This document shows, one piece after another, positions 22,701 through 33,758 of a stretch of 64,000 nucleotides of DNA. Source of the stretch: Phytophthora quininea. Its lineage: Eukaryota > Oomycota > Peronosporomycetes > Peronosporales > Peronosporaceae. Within the stretch, counting starts at the first letter, position 1. The number at the start of each line of letters is the position of its first letter. The notes below the pieces were generated by a model. That model saw only the letters and a program-made list of their open reading frames with translations. It was not told the origin of the DNA and did no database searches. The stretch covers positions 124,001-188,000 of the forward strand of contig JAAVTG010000152.1 of NCBI GenBank assembly GCA_011947345.1, in the 5' to 3' direction. Both the position numbers and the translations under genes were made by a program.

Positions 22701-22800
22701 CGCTTGGTATGGTGCGGACCGACCAATAGAGATCGTTCAGCGTGATCGGCATCGAGAGGAATGCAGTCGCCCAGGCCACGACAAGGTTGCACTTCAACTT
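16780..22800 (+). mobile_element. Decayed Gypsy (Ty3-like) retrotransposon, gag-PR-RT-RH-IN
   Basis: Order of domains is that of Ty3/Gypsy. Gag starts at ATG 16780 (MGDRDPSVEELAELAAAMQ) and ends in an RGG-rich stretch plus one CCHC knuckle (CLKCHSREHQVRAC, ~17817). Retropepsin: LLLDSGADTSLVARG at 18022-18066. RT: 18290-18838 and, after a nested solo LTR, 20362-21000, with WFRGYWQLPLHPDSQE and the active-site WIDDI (20719-20733). RNase H: 21254-21550 (YFNGKF...RRLDYLLLRLRG). Integrase: zinc-binding HDGANEHRR...CLHCM (21790-21910), core LLHFDFLSM and VLVLMDRISEYMELIP, then the C-terminal ERHARCQGVRF...GDFVLAA segment to ~22690. Many stops and frameshifts; not autonomous. No 3' LTR: it ends at the next element. 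Confidence 0.85.
18840..20357. mobile_element. Solo LTR nested in Gypsy RT, 4-bp TSD CTTC
   Basis: 1518 bp beginning TGACACGATGC and ending GTCGACTCA. CTTC occurs at 18836-18839 and again at 20358-20361. Deleting the LTR and one CTTC restores the reverse transcriptase reading frame (NHPSRWAS into APRIVRKK), so boundaries are exact. Termini and a CTGATTGG-type word near the start resemble the LTRs at 5627-7315 and 42213-43953, so it is a diverged member of that family. Internally it carries many copies of CCTGGATCA-like words and a TATATATATATATT stretch near 20025. Confidence 0.9.
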
Positions 22801-22889
22801 TGGTATGTGATAACCTAATAATTACAGTAGCAAGTGGAGAATTTCATCTTACAATGATTCCCCACGCGCTCAGATGACCTTCTTGAATT

Positions 22890-24000
22890 TTGATCTTGCT
22901 CTTAGGCAACAACTTCCACGGCATCATGAACCTTGAGAACGACCAGGATGAGGATCCTGATCGTGCGATCCGGCATACCATCGTGGCTCGAGCTAGTAAC
23001 GATTCGTTTCCGATTTATCTCCGATCTCCGCCCTCAAAGCGTCGCGCTCAAATAAACAAAAGTAGTGGAAGATTTAGACGGTGGCAGCACCGCCCAGCAG
23101 AAGTCCATATTCGTGAGAGTATGACGGCAGACGAGAGACGCATACTCATGTGTGATGCCAAAACAAACAATTATTTTACTCCAAAGTTGATGTATCCTGA
23201 AGACAAGCCCAAGGACTCCGATCTTATCTTGCTTTTCTCGCGCCCAGTTTCGGTGTGGATTCCTGAAGTTCGTACAAGGGCTAAATCCGTCTACTGCGTT
23301 GTGGCTGGGTGCACATGTGTGCCAAAGATAAAAGGATATAAGCAGTGTGTGATCGACGATGTAGATTGCAAACACGATGTTGTGTACATGAAGTATCAAT
23401 GCAAACAAGTGGTAAGGGATCGACGTTTTCAGCGCTTAGTTCGCGGTACGCTTAGGCCAGCTCCGACGCGTTCGTTCATCTTCCGTTTTGATTAGCAAGA
23501 AGACTGGGTACTCCAAAAGACTAATGGACCATATTTATGAAGGAATTATGTCGCCGAATAGGCTATCAAGCTCATTGCAGCACGTTATGAGGCGCCGTCA
23601 CAACGGATAATATCATCTACTCACGCTGTTTGCTCATGGTGTTGCTCGCAATCAATGAAAACTACTTGCCTCCCACACCACCAACGGCGACTGCCTACCA
23701 CAAATTGAATTAGATTGTGGCTCAAGAAACGTTACAGAAGTTTGGCTGACGTACACAGAGCAGTATGGTCCGCTCTGAGATGAACCAGTGTGTGGTAAAA
23801 AGAAACTAAGAATTGACAATCCTGCCTAGTTTTGCAAACGATTGAAATTTTTTCAGATAGACAATGACGTCAATTCGGAACCAGATGTGCCTCTCAGTGG
23901 AAGCAACATCGAGAGCGACGACCGACCGGCCCGAAAGCGCGCAAAGAGGTCCTCTTCGAAGAGTAAAGCAAAATAAGTATAAAAAGGGGAGTGAACCAAT
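22890..24000 (+). CDS. First ORF of the MULE-like element
   Basis: 201 codons open to 23495, then the frame continues in pieces (KKTGYSKRLMDHIYEGIMSP, LLTLFAHGVARNQ, VTEVWLTYTEQYGPL). It includes a W-I-P-E-V motif and a Cys-rich stretch (VYCVVAGCTCVPKIKGYKQ, then DCKHD...YQCKQ) consistent with a zinc-binding module, and ends in a basic NLS-like RPARKRAKRSSSKSKAK (~23925-23975). This Cys-rich/WTYTEQYGP arrangement belongs, by memory, to oomycete TE-encoded proteins; no precise family is claimed. Upstream TTAG at ~22912 may be a splice acceptor. Confidence 0.5.
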
Positions 24001-24736
24001 TCAAAACCTCCGGAATTAGCGTGCACAAAGGCACCTGACGTTGCCTCAAACCCCAAGCATAGCCGCCGACATTGCGCAAGTATCGCTAACTTTTCCGTGT
24101 GTATTACCAAAACGCTATTTTTAACGTGACATGCAGTGCAAATTGCAAAAATCGACGGGTGCACGTGCAGCCGAAGGTTGCTGCTCGAAAGGGTATTGGA
24201 AGAAACGCGAATATGAATAAAGGATCATCGAGACCCAAACGTAAGTCAATTTGTTGTAGTTGTTGATGTGGGGAAGGATCGCGATTTTCTCGAACGGATG
24301 CGAGGGACGCGATCTTCAGGGCGAGTCGCACCGTGCGATGACGTCCGTACGTTAGACGGTGTAGCGCGGCAGGTTCCTAAATTAGAGGAGCGATAAGGAA
24401 AAATGGAGCTCAGTCTGCAAAAACATAACAAGCCCACGAGTCACCATCCCTTCTTACCTTTTTCGAAGAAGGTGATACCTTCCAACAGTCGATTCTAGTT
24501 TTCTCAACACGATACGTGTTGCATTAGGAAACAATCACAGAATCAAATAACGACGACAGCATAAGGTATATTTCTCCTAATAAGTATCACACGTTGCTTC
24601 AACTAACGTTGCTTTGTTTATTGTAGTCGAAGTTGAATCTGATACACAAAATGGTGCTACGTCTTCAGATGGAGGTGGGTGCGACGGTAAATTTTCGGTG
24701 GAGTTGTCCTCGGAGCTAGGGGTTTTAGCAGAAGAA

Positions 24737-24741
<5 letters not shown>

Positions 24742-24801
<60 letters not shown>
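24742..24801. repeat. (AG)30 microsatellite
   Basis: Sixty bases of uninterrupted AG. It lies inside a plus frame of the MULE region and would encode an Arg-Glu run, or Leu-Ser on the other strand; it separates the upstream ORF from the DNA-binding segment. Probably a late expansion. Confidence 0.95.
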
Positions 24802-24802
<1 letters not shown>

Positions 24803-25526
24803 AACGACACTCATTCGACAGCAAATGGCTGCCGCTCACGTAGTCGTTCCGAACCATGCTTCTCGTTTTCCACGTCAACCCTACAAGTCCTGGAAAGTAG
24901 TTATGAAAGCGCTGAAGAAATACACGCAGGATGAGGACCATCGCTTTCGTACCCGAACGAGCCACAGGGTTGCTTGCTGCAACGATTATGCACACGATTT
25001 TATTTTTGTGTACGTTTCTGCTAACGTGCTGTTATTTTGTTTTTGCTTACAGGAAATTGCAGTCAAATTTTTCAAATGCCTTCAAGTTTGGCTTCAGGAA
25101 TTTTCGTTGAACTCATGGCATTGTGCAGAAATCTCGAAGCACTGGTCAACGTGACTATCCAGTTTGATTCACCGGCAGTAAAGCAAGATTTGATGCCGTT
25201 GTGATCAATATTAACAAGGAGTCCGAGCCGCCAGCGAGGCGCATCATCATTAAAAATGAATGGTGCAGGCATAACCACCATGTTGCAGACATGGATTCTT
25301 GCCATAAAAAGTGACTTGGCCATGGAAGGTCCTATTGCAAGCACCGCCGCGGCAATGGCTGACGCGAATACGGCGTCTCGTGATATCGTGACGTTTGTAA
25401 CTACCGCACTCGATACGTTTCGACATAAAGCGTTGTATTTGCGGTAGTGCTTCATGGAATAACTTAGCTGTTTCCTTTTCAGGTCGCACGGTGACATCGC
25501 AGCTCATCCGGAACCTGGTGCGGTGA

Positions 25527-26443
25527 ATGCATCAAGGATTGTTGTCGCAGAATCGTTTGAAAAAATTTCTCCACGCATATCAACAAGTCGAGCAAAATGA
25601 CGTCCTGCTGATCCAAGATGATCTGGACATCACCTGTGGAATTGTTATGCACAGTCGCGTTCAAAAGCTGGCTTTCGAGCAATGGGGTGGTAATCTTGCT
25701 CTAGACTTTACTCACGGCACTAACAATTTGGGATTCCAACTCGGTAAGTTGAGCAACGCTAACGTTTTCGAAGCATCGTTATTGATAATAACTTATTCGT
25801 TTTGCGTTGCAGGGAGTCTAATTGGCACAGGACGCGGCATTCCTGTAGTTGATTTCCTCATTCTCAGCGAGCGAAAAGATACGATTGCGGCGGTGTTCAA
25901 TTTCTCCGAGGAAAGAAATCGGATGAGCGAGAAGATTCAACATTCGGGAGCGATAAACCTTTCGTGGAGTGGCAAGTGCTGGAAGAGTGTTTCCCGTCTG
26001 CCAAAGTATTATTGTGCCAGTTTCATGTTCTTGCTTGGTGGAGGGAGCTGCTTTCAAACCGATTTAAATTGAAGCTTTTGGAAAGGGAGGCGGTGGTACA
26101 AAAGTGTTTTGCCAATACGCTTTACAGGTGAGAGATCCGGTTACACTTTTTGCTAATTGGAATTTATCAAGTGTGTGAGTGCAGCAGTTTCACAAGCTCT
26201 GGATACAGGAGATGGCATACGGCATTTCTGTCACTTTTAAAAGTTAATCATCCGTCTGTTGGATCTTACTTTGATAAGAACTGGGATCTTGTGAAGTATG
26301 TGGGCAAATTACCTGAGGAACGATTTCTTTCCATCTGGAAGCACGACCACCAACCGGATCGAGAGCAATTGGCGTCTTCTCAAATGGCTTCTTGGAAAAA
26401 CAAAACTACACTAACCACAGCATTTAGTGTTAGTTTTTATTAG
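25527..26443 (+). pseudogene. MULE transposase core
   Basis: Catalytic Asp candidate in LALDFTHGTNN, a probable intron (25745-25811, GT...GCAG), then GSLIGTGRGIPVVDFLI, the FPSAKVLLCQFHVLAWWREL segment typical of MULE DDE domains (read in a second frame near 25970-26055) and VVQKCFANTLYR. Frame changes at ~25945 and ~26070 break it. The frame after ~26180 ends in RIESNWRLLKW just before the MITE. Confidence 0.7.
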
Positions 26444-26854
26444 AGTTACTAACACTGATACATGTGAGCTCTGAGTGCCGAGAAAAACTAACACTAATTC
26501 CGTGTCAAAATGAAGTTGAGATTCACATATTTTCGTATTATTGCGCACTACAACTTGTTCTATCCTGTGGGTCCACTTCTCTATCATATTCGCGTTATAA
26601 TGAACAGTTTCTATCATTTTTAATGGTAATTCCGTCTGTACAAGGCTGCATGCCATCACCTCCAGACCCGAATTTAAAATTCATGACATTGGGTTGGTCA
26701 TTTAACTACTTTGAGTATAGCAATAACACTATTCAATGGTACCTTAGATAGTGTTAGTTTTTCATTAGACTTACAAATACTAATTTATGTTGGTTTTAAC
26801 ATGGGAACTCTCGCAAATAGTGTTATTCACACTAAATGCTGTGTTTAATGTAGT
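26405..26854. mobile_element. MITE with ~26-bp terminal inverted repeats
   Basis: Left end ACTACACTAACCACAGCATT and the reverse complement of the right end ACTACATTAAACACAGCATT agree at all but three or four positions and continue into TTAGTGT. The ~450-bp AT-rich interior has no ORF. It splits the MULE transposase between LLGKTK and the VDTMLTSLVTHH segment. The TSD is too short or degraded to identify, so superfamily is open. Confidence 0.75.
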
Positions 26855-28069
26855 GTCGATACGATGCTGACATCTTTAGTGACACATCACATCACAATAA
26901 ATGAGCAGGTGGTTATGGATATTCAGCACCATGGCTTGCAGTCACGTGTTCCACGCACAATTTCTGAATTTTTGAGGCGCATGTCGTCAGTCATGAGTAA
27001 TTATTTGCTGTCACGAGTTCGACGCCAATGGGATCATTTTGTTATTTCGAGAAACAAATCCTCTTGGTGAAGATTGAAGGGTTTTCAGTGAGAAGTGTTT
27101 GTTGGAGGTGCACGTGTTCATTTTACTAAACGCAGCACTTGCCTTGTCAGCATTTAATGCTGGCTGCTCGAGATGAACATGGATTCGCTTACTTACCTAT
27201 ACCAGCATTGCACAAGAGATGAAATATCAAGTTGGCGGCAGGACTCTGACAGGAAATGATGCTAGGTGCACCAGATATGCATCCAGTGCTAGATACTATT
27301 AAGATGACGAAGAGCAACGTTAACAGATCTCGCAAGGTTAACACGGCGATGCAAGTACACAACAACCTGGGAATAGCGAACCGCGAGAAGTGGCGTACGT
27401 GCGTCTGACGCCGGGTGAACGAAATTCGCGCGTTGTTCTATCTCACGCTGAGAAATACAACCTAGCCAGGTCCGTGTTTGACCCCGTGATCGATCGACTA
27501 TCGTGCTATCAAGTGCCAAGTTTTACAAAGAGATTTAAAGGTGCGAAGAAGCATCTACCAAACTTACGGATAAAAACTGCAGCACCTCTTTCCTACTGAT
27601 ACGACGTCTGGAGATGAAAGCACCGAAGCAGATTCTGAGGATGATTGCTTTGAAATGGACTAACTATTGGAGCGAGATGATTTAATGTCTAGATACTGCG
27701 ACGTCATCCGATCACTCTATGCAGCCACTTCCAGCCGATGAACTTGATGCAGTAAGCCTCCAGCTTTAAACGAATAGCTGCGCATTATGTGGACCCAAAT
27801 GGATTGTGTCAAAGACGTAGATGCATACTCGTTAGCATCTCAGGTGTCGCTCGAGGTTTGGAGATATCAGAGATGTCACATTTATCAACGGCGAGCCGCA
27901 GAGAACTCCCTATTTCCCTACTGTCAGGATGTGGTTTGTAGTGCCCCCAAACGGCTATGATGAGAAAGTTAGCGATTGGAACCATGAGATGTCCAAATTT
28001 CCGTTTAGCAAGTACTCATAAAGACTTTGACCAAGCGACGAGCGGTTGATGCTATGGATTTACCATCAC

Positions 28070-28825
28070 ACGAAGGGTAAATCGATAGAGCAGAAGGTCA
28101 GAAGTTGAGCTCTGTTGCTTCAATGCTGAAGTACATACCTATATATACCCAGTTAAGGGATTCATGACGGTGAACGTGATTGACTTCGTGCATTCGGCTC
28201 ATTACATCCAAAACCTGGCCAAGGTTCAGGAAGTTTTGAAACTGTACCCAGTCATTATGCACGTCTCGACAGCAGGTATTTGAAGACTCTCAAAGTGAAA
28301 CGTCCGGATACAAATGGAGCTTTGTAATCCCGTCGAGAATAGTGACCGCAATGTTGTCTCAATTGGAAACTTATCGAGTAGCACACCGATGGTGATCTGG
28401 CTGCACTTTTTACGACCCGCTAAACGCTATTGACGTAGTACCGCCATCGCTCGAGAAGGCCTGGGAATGCGACTTGGAGCCGCTTCTAAGACGATGGCAT
28501 GGGGACTCATTTCAACCCGCTACCGACTACTTGTTCCAGAGTGTCGTACCAAAGCACGTGGTAACAGCACCTGTTCAGTCTGAAGGGGATAGCTGTGGTG
28601 TCTTGTTGTTGGGATGGTGTACACATTTGTTCGCGGGAATCGCAGTTTCCATTATGATGTTGTGATGAAAGACTACGTGAAGGCAATGTGGCTTCATTTG
28701 TTGTGGATGCTGCTTTGCAACTCTCACGAAATCCCGCTTAACGATGAAGACAAAGATACTGATTGTAATACAGATGCAGAGTTGACTAGCGTCCTTAAGA
28801 AGAGAGGCAAAGATAACTCATAGGC
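28070..28825 (+). pseudogene. Ulp1/C48-like cysteine peptidase module of the MULE
   Basis: Family function: SUMO/ubiquitin-like deconjugation. The best frame is 28474-28665 then 28614-28823 (one-base shift): LLRRWHGDSFQPATD, VVTAPVQSEGDSCGVLLLGW, then a helical end. Gln at ~28575 followed by the DSCG motif (Cys codon 28594-28596) matches the oxyanion Gln and nucleophile spacing of C48 enzymes. Upstream, WSFVIPSRIVTAMLSQLETY and YDPLNAIDVV sit where the His/Asp region would be, but the catalytic His cannot be assigned with confidence. Stops upstream indicate inactivity. Confidence 0.55.
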
Positions 28826-28830
28826 AACCG

Positions 28831-30269
28831 ATGCAGACACAGCGGCTCGCAACAGACACTTAATTTTGCTGTTGATGACAACATTTAATTGAAAAATGTT
28901 AGCTTGTCAATTTGTTTGGAATACCAGCTCGTGTACATTCGTTTTGACAATGTTAGCGCTACACATTACCGTGTTAATACCGCTAAACCGATATTCCTAA
29001 TTAATGTTGCCAATTCCGATTAGCGTCGCCCTAAATGGGAACGCCGTCCGATGTTTTGGTAGCACTAGAGGCTGCTTGTGACCGCGGCATGGCGGTTGAA
29101 ATCTACATCGACTACGTCAATGCAATTTACCACTTGGCAGCGATCGGCGTGTAGATCCTGCGGTCGTCAAGACGAAACGATGAGAAGCTAGTCATTATAG
29201 ATTTTTATGTGTTCTCCATCGGGTCTAGTAATCTTACACCGCAGTGACATCGTCAAGCTGGTCGCGAGTAGGCTCAACAGGAGACCAATCTACTACTACG
29301 ACTAACTGACGAGCAAGCGCCGATCCGCGCGAAGCTTACTTGTGATCTTAGATATCTTGCTAACCGAATTCTGTGCGTTAGTTGACTTTTTCGTGTCCAG
29401 ACTCCAAGCAGCCCGAGAAATCGCCATCAGCAAAGGAAGAATCCTCACCGTCATCAAGTTGCACGAGTAGATCATGAACCCTCCGTCCAAGCACCTAAAG
29501 TTGCAATGTCAGGTCTCTACGAAAATGGAGTAAACCTTAACAACGATTGCCTGACTCAACCAACCAGACCATTTTTCGTAGTGGGTCGAAAACTAATTTT
29601 ACCAAAATAGATATGAGGCATCGATAAACTGTGTCAATACATCCTGTCATTGTATAAAACATAGTGGGCTAGGTTGTGTCGCGGAACCAGCGTTCATTCA
29701 ACTTATATTACATGACATGTAGGGGTGGCAAGTTCAGAGTTTTGAAAAATTGTCGATATGTCTCTAAGTGTTTCGTTTAAAAATGATGGTATCTTAGCCA
29801 AAACTAGTTACACACATCCAATCACAGGGCTTTCAATATTGCCTAAACGTTTGCGTTAAGGTGTGTATTCAAGCATAGCGCTCTAGATGCCCCGCTAAAA
29901 ACAGTTTCTTGAGGAAAACCCTCAAAATGACCAATTATTCTATCGTTTTTGACATGTTATATGTTCAGAAACATTTATAATTTTGCATATACAACTAGAT
30001 ACGGCATAGACAGCCCAAGAACAAGGACGCTATGTAAAGATAATTCCAATCGAACGATATTTAGATTTTGCCTATAGAAAAGTCGCAACCACTTTGCTCG
30101 GAATGTTATGCTTGACCTACGATAATTCAATCACCAAAACAGATCCAATCATGCCACTGCCCCCACTTCTCTTAGAAAAACATCAATTTAATGGCACAAA
30201 AATATTACCAACTAATTTACAAAACTGGGTTTCGGGCTACCCCAAAAATGCCGTTTTTCGCAGTCGTTG
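28831..30269. other. AT-rich interval upstream of the TrmH gene
   Basis: A plus frame near 29053-29150 (LVALEAACDRGMAVEIYID) and a minus ORF at 29302-29490 are the only coding-like pieces, both short and unrecognised. CGAAAATGGAGTAAACC at ~29519 repeats a word found at 2720. From 29540 to 30260 the DNA is AT-rich without ORFs. Confidence 0.4.
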
Positions 30270-30305
30270 TTAAAACATACAGTATTTTTAGTACTTTACA
30301 AAAGA
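30270..30305 (+). promoter_or_regulatory. Likely core promoter of the TrmH gene
   Basis: AAAACATACAGTATTTTT then AGTACTTTACAAAA directly precede the ATG at 30306. The same block precedes the truncated copy at 2777. Conservation of this short AT-rich block in both copies, next to the start codon, suggests an oomycete core promoter; no individual Inr was proven. Confidence 0.45.
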
Positions 30306-31222
30306 ATGGCAACGTGCAACGGCGATGCCGCCGCCGACGCCCCCAAGCGCCTGCGCAGGGCCGAGACTGTGTTATCCTGGCGCACGAGCCGCATCGTGCT
30401 GGTGCTGGAGCAATGCATGGACTCGCACAACCACCAGGCTGTGTTGCGAACCGCCGAAGGTATTGCCTGTCATGTTCCTCGCTCCAACCCCGTTGGCTGC
30501 AAAGCGTTTATCGTTGTCTCATCTACTACACTGCAGCGCTCGGCATCCAGCACGTGTGGCTCATCGCAGCCAACGGCCAGCAGCTCAAGACCCACGTGGA
30601 TACAGGCAAGAAGATCAAAAACAGCGGCAAGAAGATCACCAAGAACTGCGCCGTGTGGCTGTCGGTGCGCGAGTTCGCCACCATCGCCGACTGTCTGCAG
30701 GCGCTGCGTGAGAATGGCATGACCATCTGGGCGACAGACCTGTCGCCGCATGCAGAGCCGCTCGTGGGCAGAGCCAAGCCCAGGGAGCTTCCGGGTCGAC
30801 TCGCCGTGGTCATTGGCCGGGAGACGGACGGGGTGAGCCAAGAGATGCTGCGGGCAGCCCACCGACGAGTGTACTTGCCGCTCTTTGGATTCAGCGAGAG
30901 TCTCAATTTGTCCGTAGCGACAGCGCTGGTGCTGCAGAGACTGCTGGATTGGTTCCCCGAGGTGCGTGGCGACCTCAGTGAACAAGAGAAGCAGGACATT
31001 CGCAGCCAGTGGCTCCCGCGATTGGTGAGTAACCCGACACAGGCAGCGCAGGCGGAGCCGTGGACATCCGGCCGGATCCCAATCCGCCAACTCGACGACC
31101 TGCGTCGTGAGAAGCATGAGGCGTGGGTCCCCAAGAGTGTTAAGCGCCGCGAGCAGGACATGCCAGAAGTGAGAGAGCGTTTAGGCAAGCGGAAGCAGCC
31201 CGAAGCCGAGTCGAAAGGGTAG
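30306..31222 (+). CDS. TrmH-like tRNA 2'-O-methyltransferase (SPOUT)
   Basis: Two exons, 30306-30459 and 30537-31222, separated by a 77-nt GT-AG intron; splicing gives 279 residues and joins AVLRTAE to ALGIQHVW. SpoU/TrmH motifs are all present: motif 1 MDSHNHQAVLRTAEALG (the Asn/Arg used in catalysis), motif 2 LAVVIGRETDGVSQEML and motif 3 YLPLFGFSESLNLSVATAL, which forms the trefoil-knot SAM site. The basic C-terminal extension (REKHEAWVPKSVKRRE) probably binds RNA. Expected reaction: SAM-dependent ribose methylation of a tRNA guanosine (Gm18 in bacterial TrmH). Start chosen because it is the first ATG after the conserved promoter block. No frame break. Confidence 0.9.
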
Positions 31223-31289
31223 ATTGGACTGTTAAAGATAATGCAACGATATTGTGCTGTACCTTCGGTACTGCTAGCTTGTGAATGCA

Positions 31290-33603
31290 TTAAGCGGAGA
31301 CCACCATGCGTAGCAGTTGCTGGGTTTTCTCCTCGTTCTTGGCGATGACTGCCTTCATCGTGTTGATCTTGTGTAGCTGTTCCTTGACTTGCTCCTCCAC
31401 TTCTCGGAGCTGCACTTGAAGTGGCTGCAAAGCCTCTTCGGTATGCTTTTCTCCTCGACTAACGCGTCGCGCTTGCGTGCATATTCTTTCCGCCAGAAGT
31501 CGAGTTCCTTGGACATGGCATCCAGGTCTTCGTGCACAAACTCAACGCTCTTACCCACGGGATTCGCTGCTTGACATAACCGTTGGATGTCTGCTCGAAG
31601 CGCATTCATCTCAGCTAGCGACGATGCAGCTGAAGTACTAGAGCTCATCATGCGATCCGGCTTAAAGGACTTACTACGGCGACCCAGACGGATACCCGTT
31701 TCTGCTTCGTTTGCGGTGGCATCTTCGCCTTCCTTGGCGCGACGTGCAACCTCTTCGGCGTTTTGGTCTTTCAGAATGTCACGCACCAAGCGTCCATGTG
31801 CGCCAGCATCCCCGGATAAGAGAGTGGAGTGAGGTTGAGAGCCATCGTCCCCCGCTCCAGCACCAGCTTCGTCTTCACTGTCGGTATCGCCATTATCACC
31901 GTCCTTCATTATGCCAGCCACCGGGACTGCCTTTGCGTCTTGCACCATCAGCCTTCCAACCTCGGTCACGTTCTCCTTAAGTTTTGGCGGACGGCGCCTC
32001 GCCGTCGTTGGACGCGATGTACGGCTGGTTCCACCGCCGCTTGTTCTTGGACCGCTAGTGCCCATCCGTGGGATGTTGTTGTCTCCTTCATCTGTCTTCG
32101 CCTCCACCAAGCCAGCACCAAAACGCGAATCGCCATCATCTCTTTCGTTGTCAGTGTCTGTATCGCCACTTTTGATGGCCATAGGTTTCGTTGGGCCCGA
32201 GAAGCTGCCTGGCTCGGCGTCTTTTGGCTTCTCCTTCGCTTCGGCAGCAGGCTGTTGTATTGCACGTGGTTTATCCTGGGGCGGTGTGCTGGATCGGGAC
32301 GGATACCTCGACTCCGGCACTCCTTCACGGCTACCAGGTTTCTTGACGTGTACACCAGGGTTTCGGACCGCGGTGTCGCCTGCTAGCACCCGCTGGACAG
32401 CTTCACTTGAGCTGCCGGATTTACAGGCGATAGCCAATAGCTGCAAGAACTTGCAGGTCGCCTCCGGTTCCAAACCAGCAACAATTTTGGCTGGTTTGGC
32501 ATCCATCTCCACGTTCAATTGGCACCCGACACATTGAATGATCTTGGTAAGGTAGTCCATCTTGGGCCCCTTCTCTTTGATGGCACCAGAATCGAGTTCT
32601 TCACCGGAGAAGAGCCCATCGGCAAAGCCAGTCGCACGCGTAACTTCAGACACGATGTCGTGTAAGAACCGGAACGGTGGCTTGCCTAGCAACTTCGGAG
32701 ACATCTTGGGTTTCGAGATCACCTGCTCGACGAGCGTTTTCGTCCGCTCGATGTCTCCATTGCATTCCGCTATGCTCTGCAGGAGCGCCTCGTCAAGGTT
32801 GTTGTCCTTTGTGCTGCTCCGCCCACCCTCTTTGCCAGCACTGTTGGAGCGGCTGGACGCGCGTCTAGTCTCTGGGTCTGCGTGTTTTGCTGGTGCCTGC
32901 ATGCTGCTGTCTTCCTCTTTCTTACTCTCGGCACTGCGAGGGGGCTGCTGCTTCTCCTTTGGCGTCGGACTTCCTCTCGGCAGCTGCAGCATCCTTTGGC
33001 GACGAGCCTAACGCATGTCACTTTAACGGAATGTGTTTCCAACAACAATTAAACCCCAATGCAGGCGTACCTTTTCCTTGGCTTCAGCAGAGCTACTACG
33101 ATCGTTGGAAGAGGGTCGCGCTGCCGCGGGGCGGCTTCGGCAGCCACCGCAGGGGCCGCCATTGGAGCGATCTCTCCGTCAGCACTCCAAGACGGGACCT
33201 TTGACAGAGCGGTCTGTATCGCCTTGTTCCAGTCAAGCGAGCTGTTCTTGGCAACTTCGGCAAGGCCCTGCAGCAACACGTTGGTGTTCTCCGGCTCGAG
33301 GCCGGCCACGATCTTGGAGGAGCGCACGTCCACCTCCTTGCCGACGCACTGACTCACACACACGATCATCTTGTCCAGGAAGGCGGTCTTCTGCGGCTTG
33401 TCCTTGAGGTTCGCAGACGCCAGCTCAAAGTCATTGTAAAGTCCCTGGCCGAAGCCCGTGCTCTGCGTCACCGCCGTGAACACGTCGTGCAGGAAGCGGA
33501 AGGGCGGCTTGGTCAGCAGCTTGTCGGCCAGCTTGGGCTTGGCGATGAGCGGCTGCAGCTGCTCCTGCGTGCGCACGATCAGCGTCTCCAGCGAGTCGGC
33601 CAT
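31290..33603 (-). CDS. IFT54/TRAF3IP1-like protein with two N-terminal CH-like domains
   Basis: IFT54 is an intraflagellar-transport B-complex subunit that binds tubulin. From ATG 33601-33603 a first domain runs ~130 residues (KPPFRFLHDVFTAVTQSTGF, KIVAGLEPENTN). After a linker and probable intron (about 33011-33072, GTACGC...TTAG) a second homologous domain follows (KPPFRFLHDIVSEVTRATGF, KIVAGLEPEATC, AVQRVLAGD), then a long charged linker and a C-terminal coiled coil (LDFWRKEYARKRDALVEE). Literal translation fails twice, at a C run near 33125 (after VAAEAA) and at the A run near 31453. One extra base at each gives a continuous frame ending LLRMVVSA and TAA at 31290-31292, the usual IFT54 ending. 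I treat it as one gene with two homopolymer deletions. The doubled domain is unusual; two separate genes is the alternative. Confidence 0.8.
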
Positions 33604-33758
33604 GTTCGGCAGATATCTTCAAAGGTCGGAGTCCAAGTCCGGCGAATGTTGACCCAGTCAGCGAAGAACGACATTCCGTCAACATTCGCATTTAGTGCCG
33701 TCGTTTTCACTGCGCTCAACGGACTGTGATAGTATAGAATTGGGCGAACTGATACTCA

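Larger units (their letters stand above)
22830..28830 (+). mobile_element. MULE-type DNA transposon with SWIM and Ulp1/C48-like modules (decayed)
   Basis: Ordered domains on the plus strand: the Cys-rich ORF at 22890-24000; a FAR1/FLYWCH-like DNA-binding segment at ~24870-25020 (FRTRTSHRVACCNDYAHDF) followed by a plausible intron ending TTACAG (25052); MULE transposase core 25527-26150 (NLALDFTHGTNNLGF, GIPVVDFLILSER, VLLCQFHVLAWW); TNRIESNWRLLKWLLGKTK (~26355); after a MITE, THHITINEQVVMDIQHHG; a SWIM finger CTCSFY...TQHLPCQH (27108-27150, with an in-frame TAA at 27127); and a C48-like peptidase end (QSEGDSCGVLLLGW, 28575-28620). TE-borne Ulp1-like peptidases are known in plant MULEs. Multiple stops make this copy inactive. 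Terminal repeats were not found. Confidence 0.7.

Noticed and set aside
24614..24995. Arg-Glu (or Leu-Ser) repeat proteins on both strands
   Set aside because: Translation of an (AG)30 microsatellite; the long run has no independent support.
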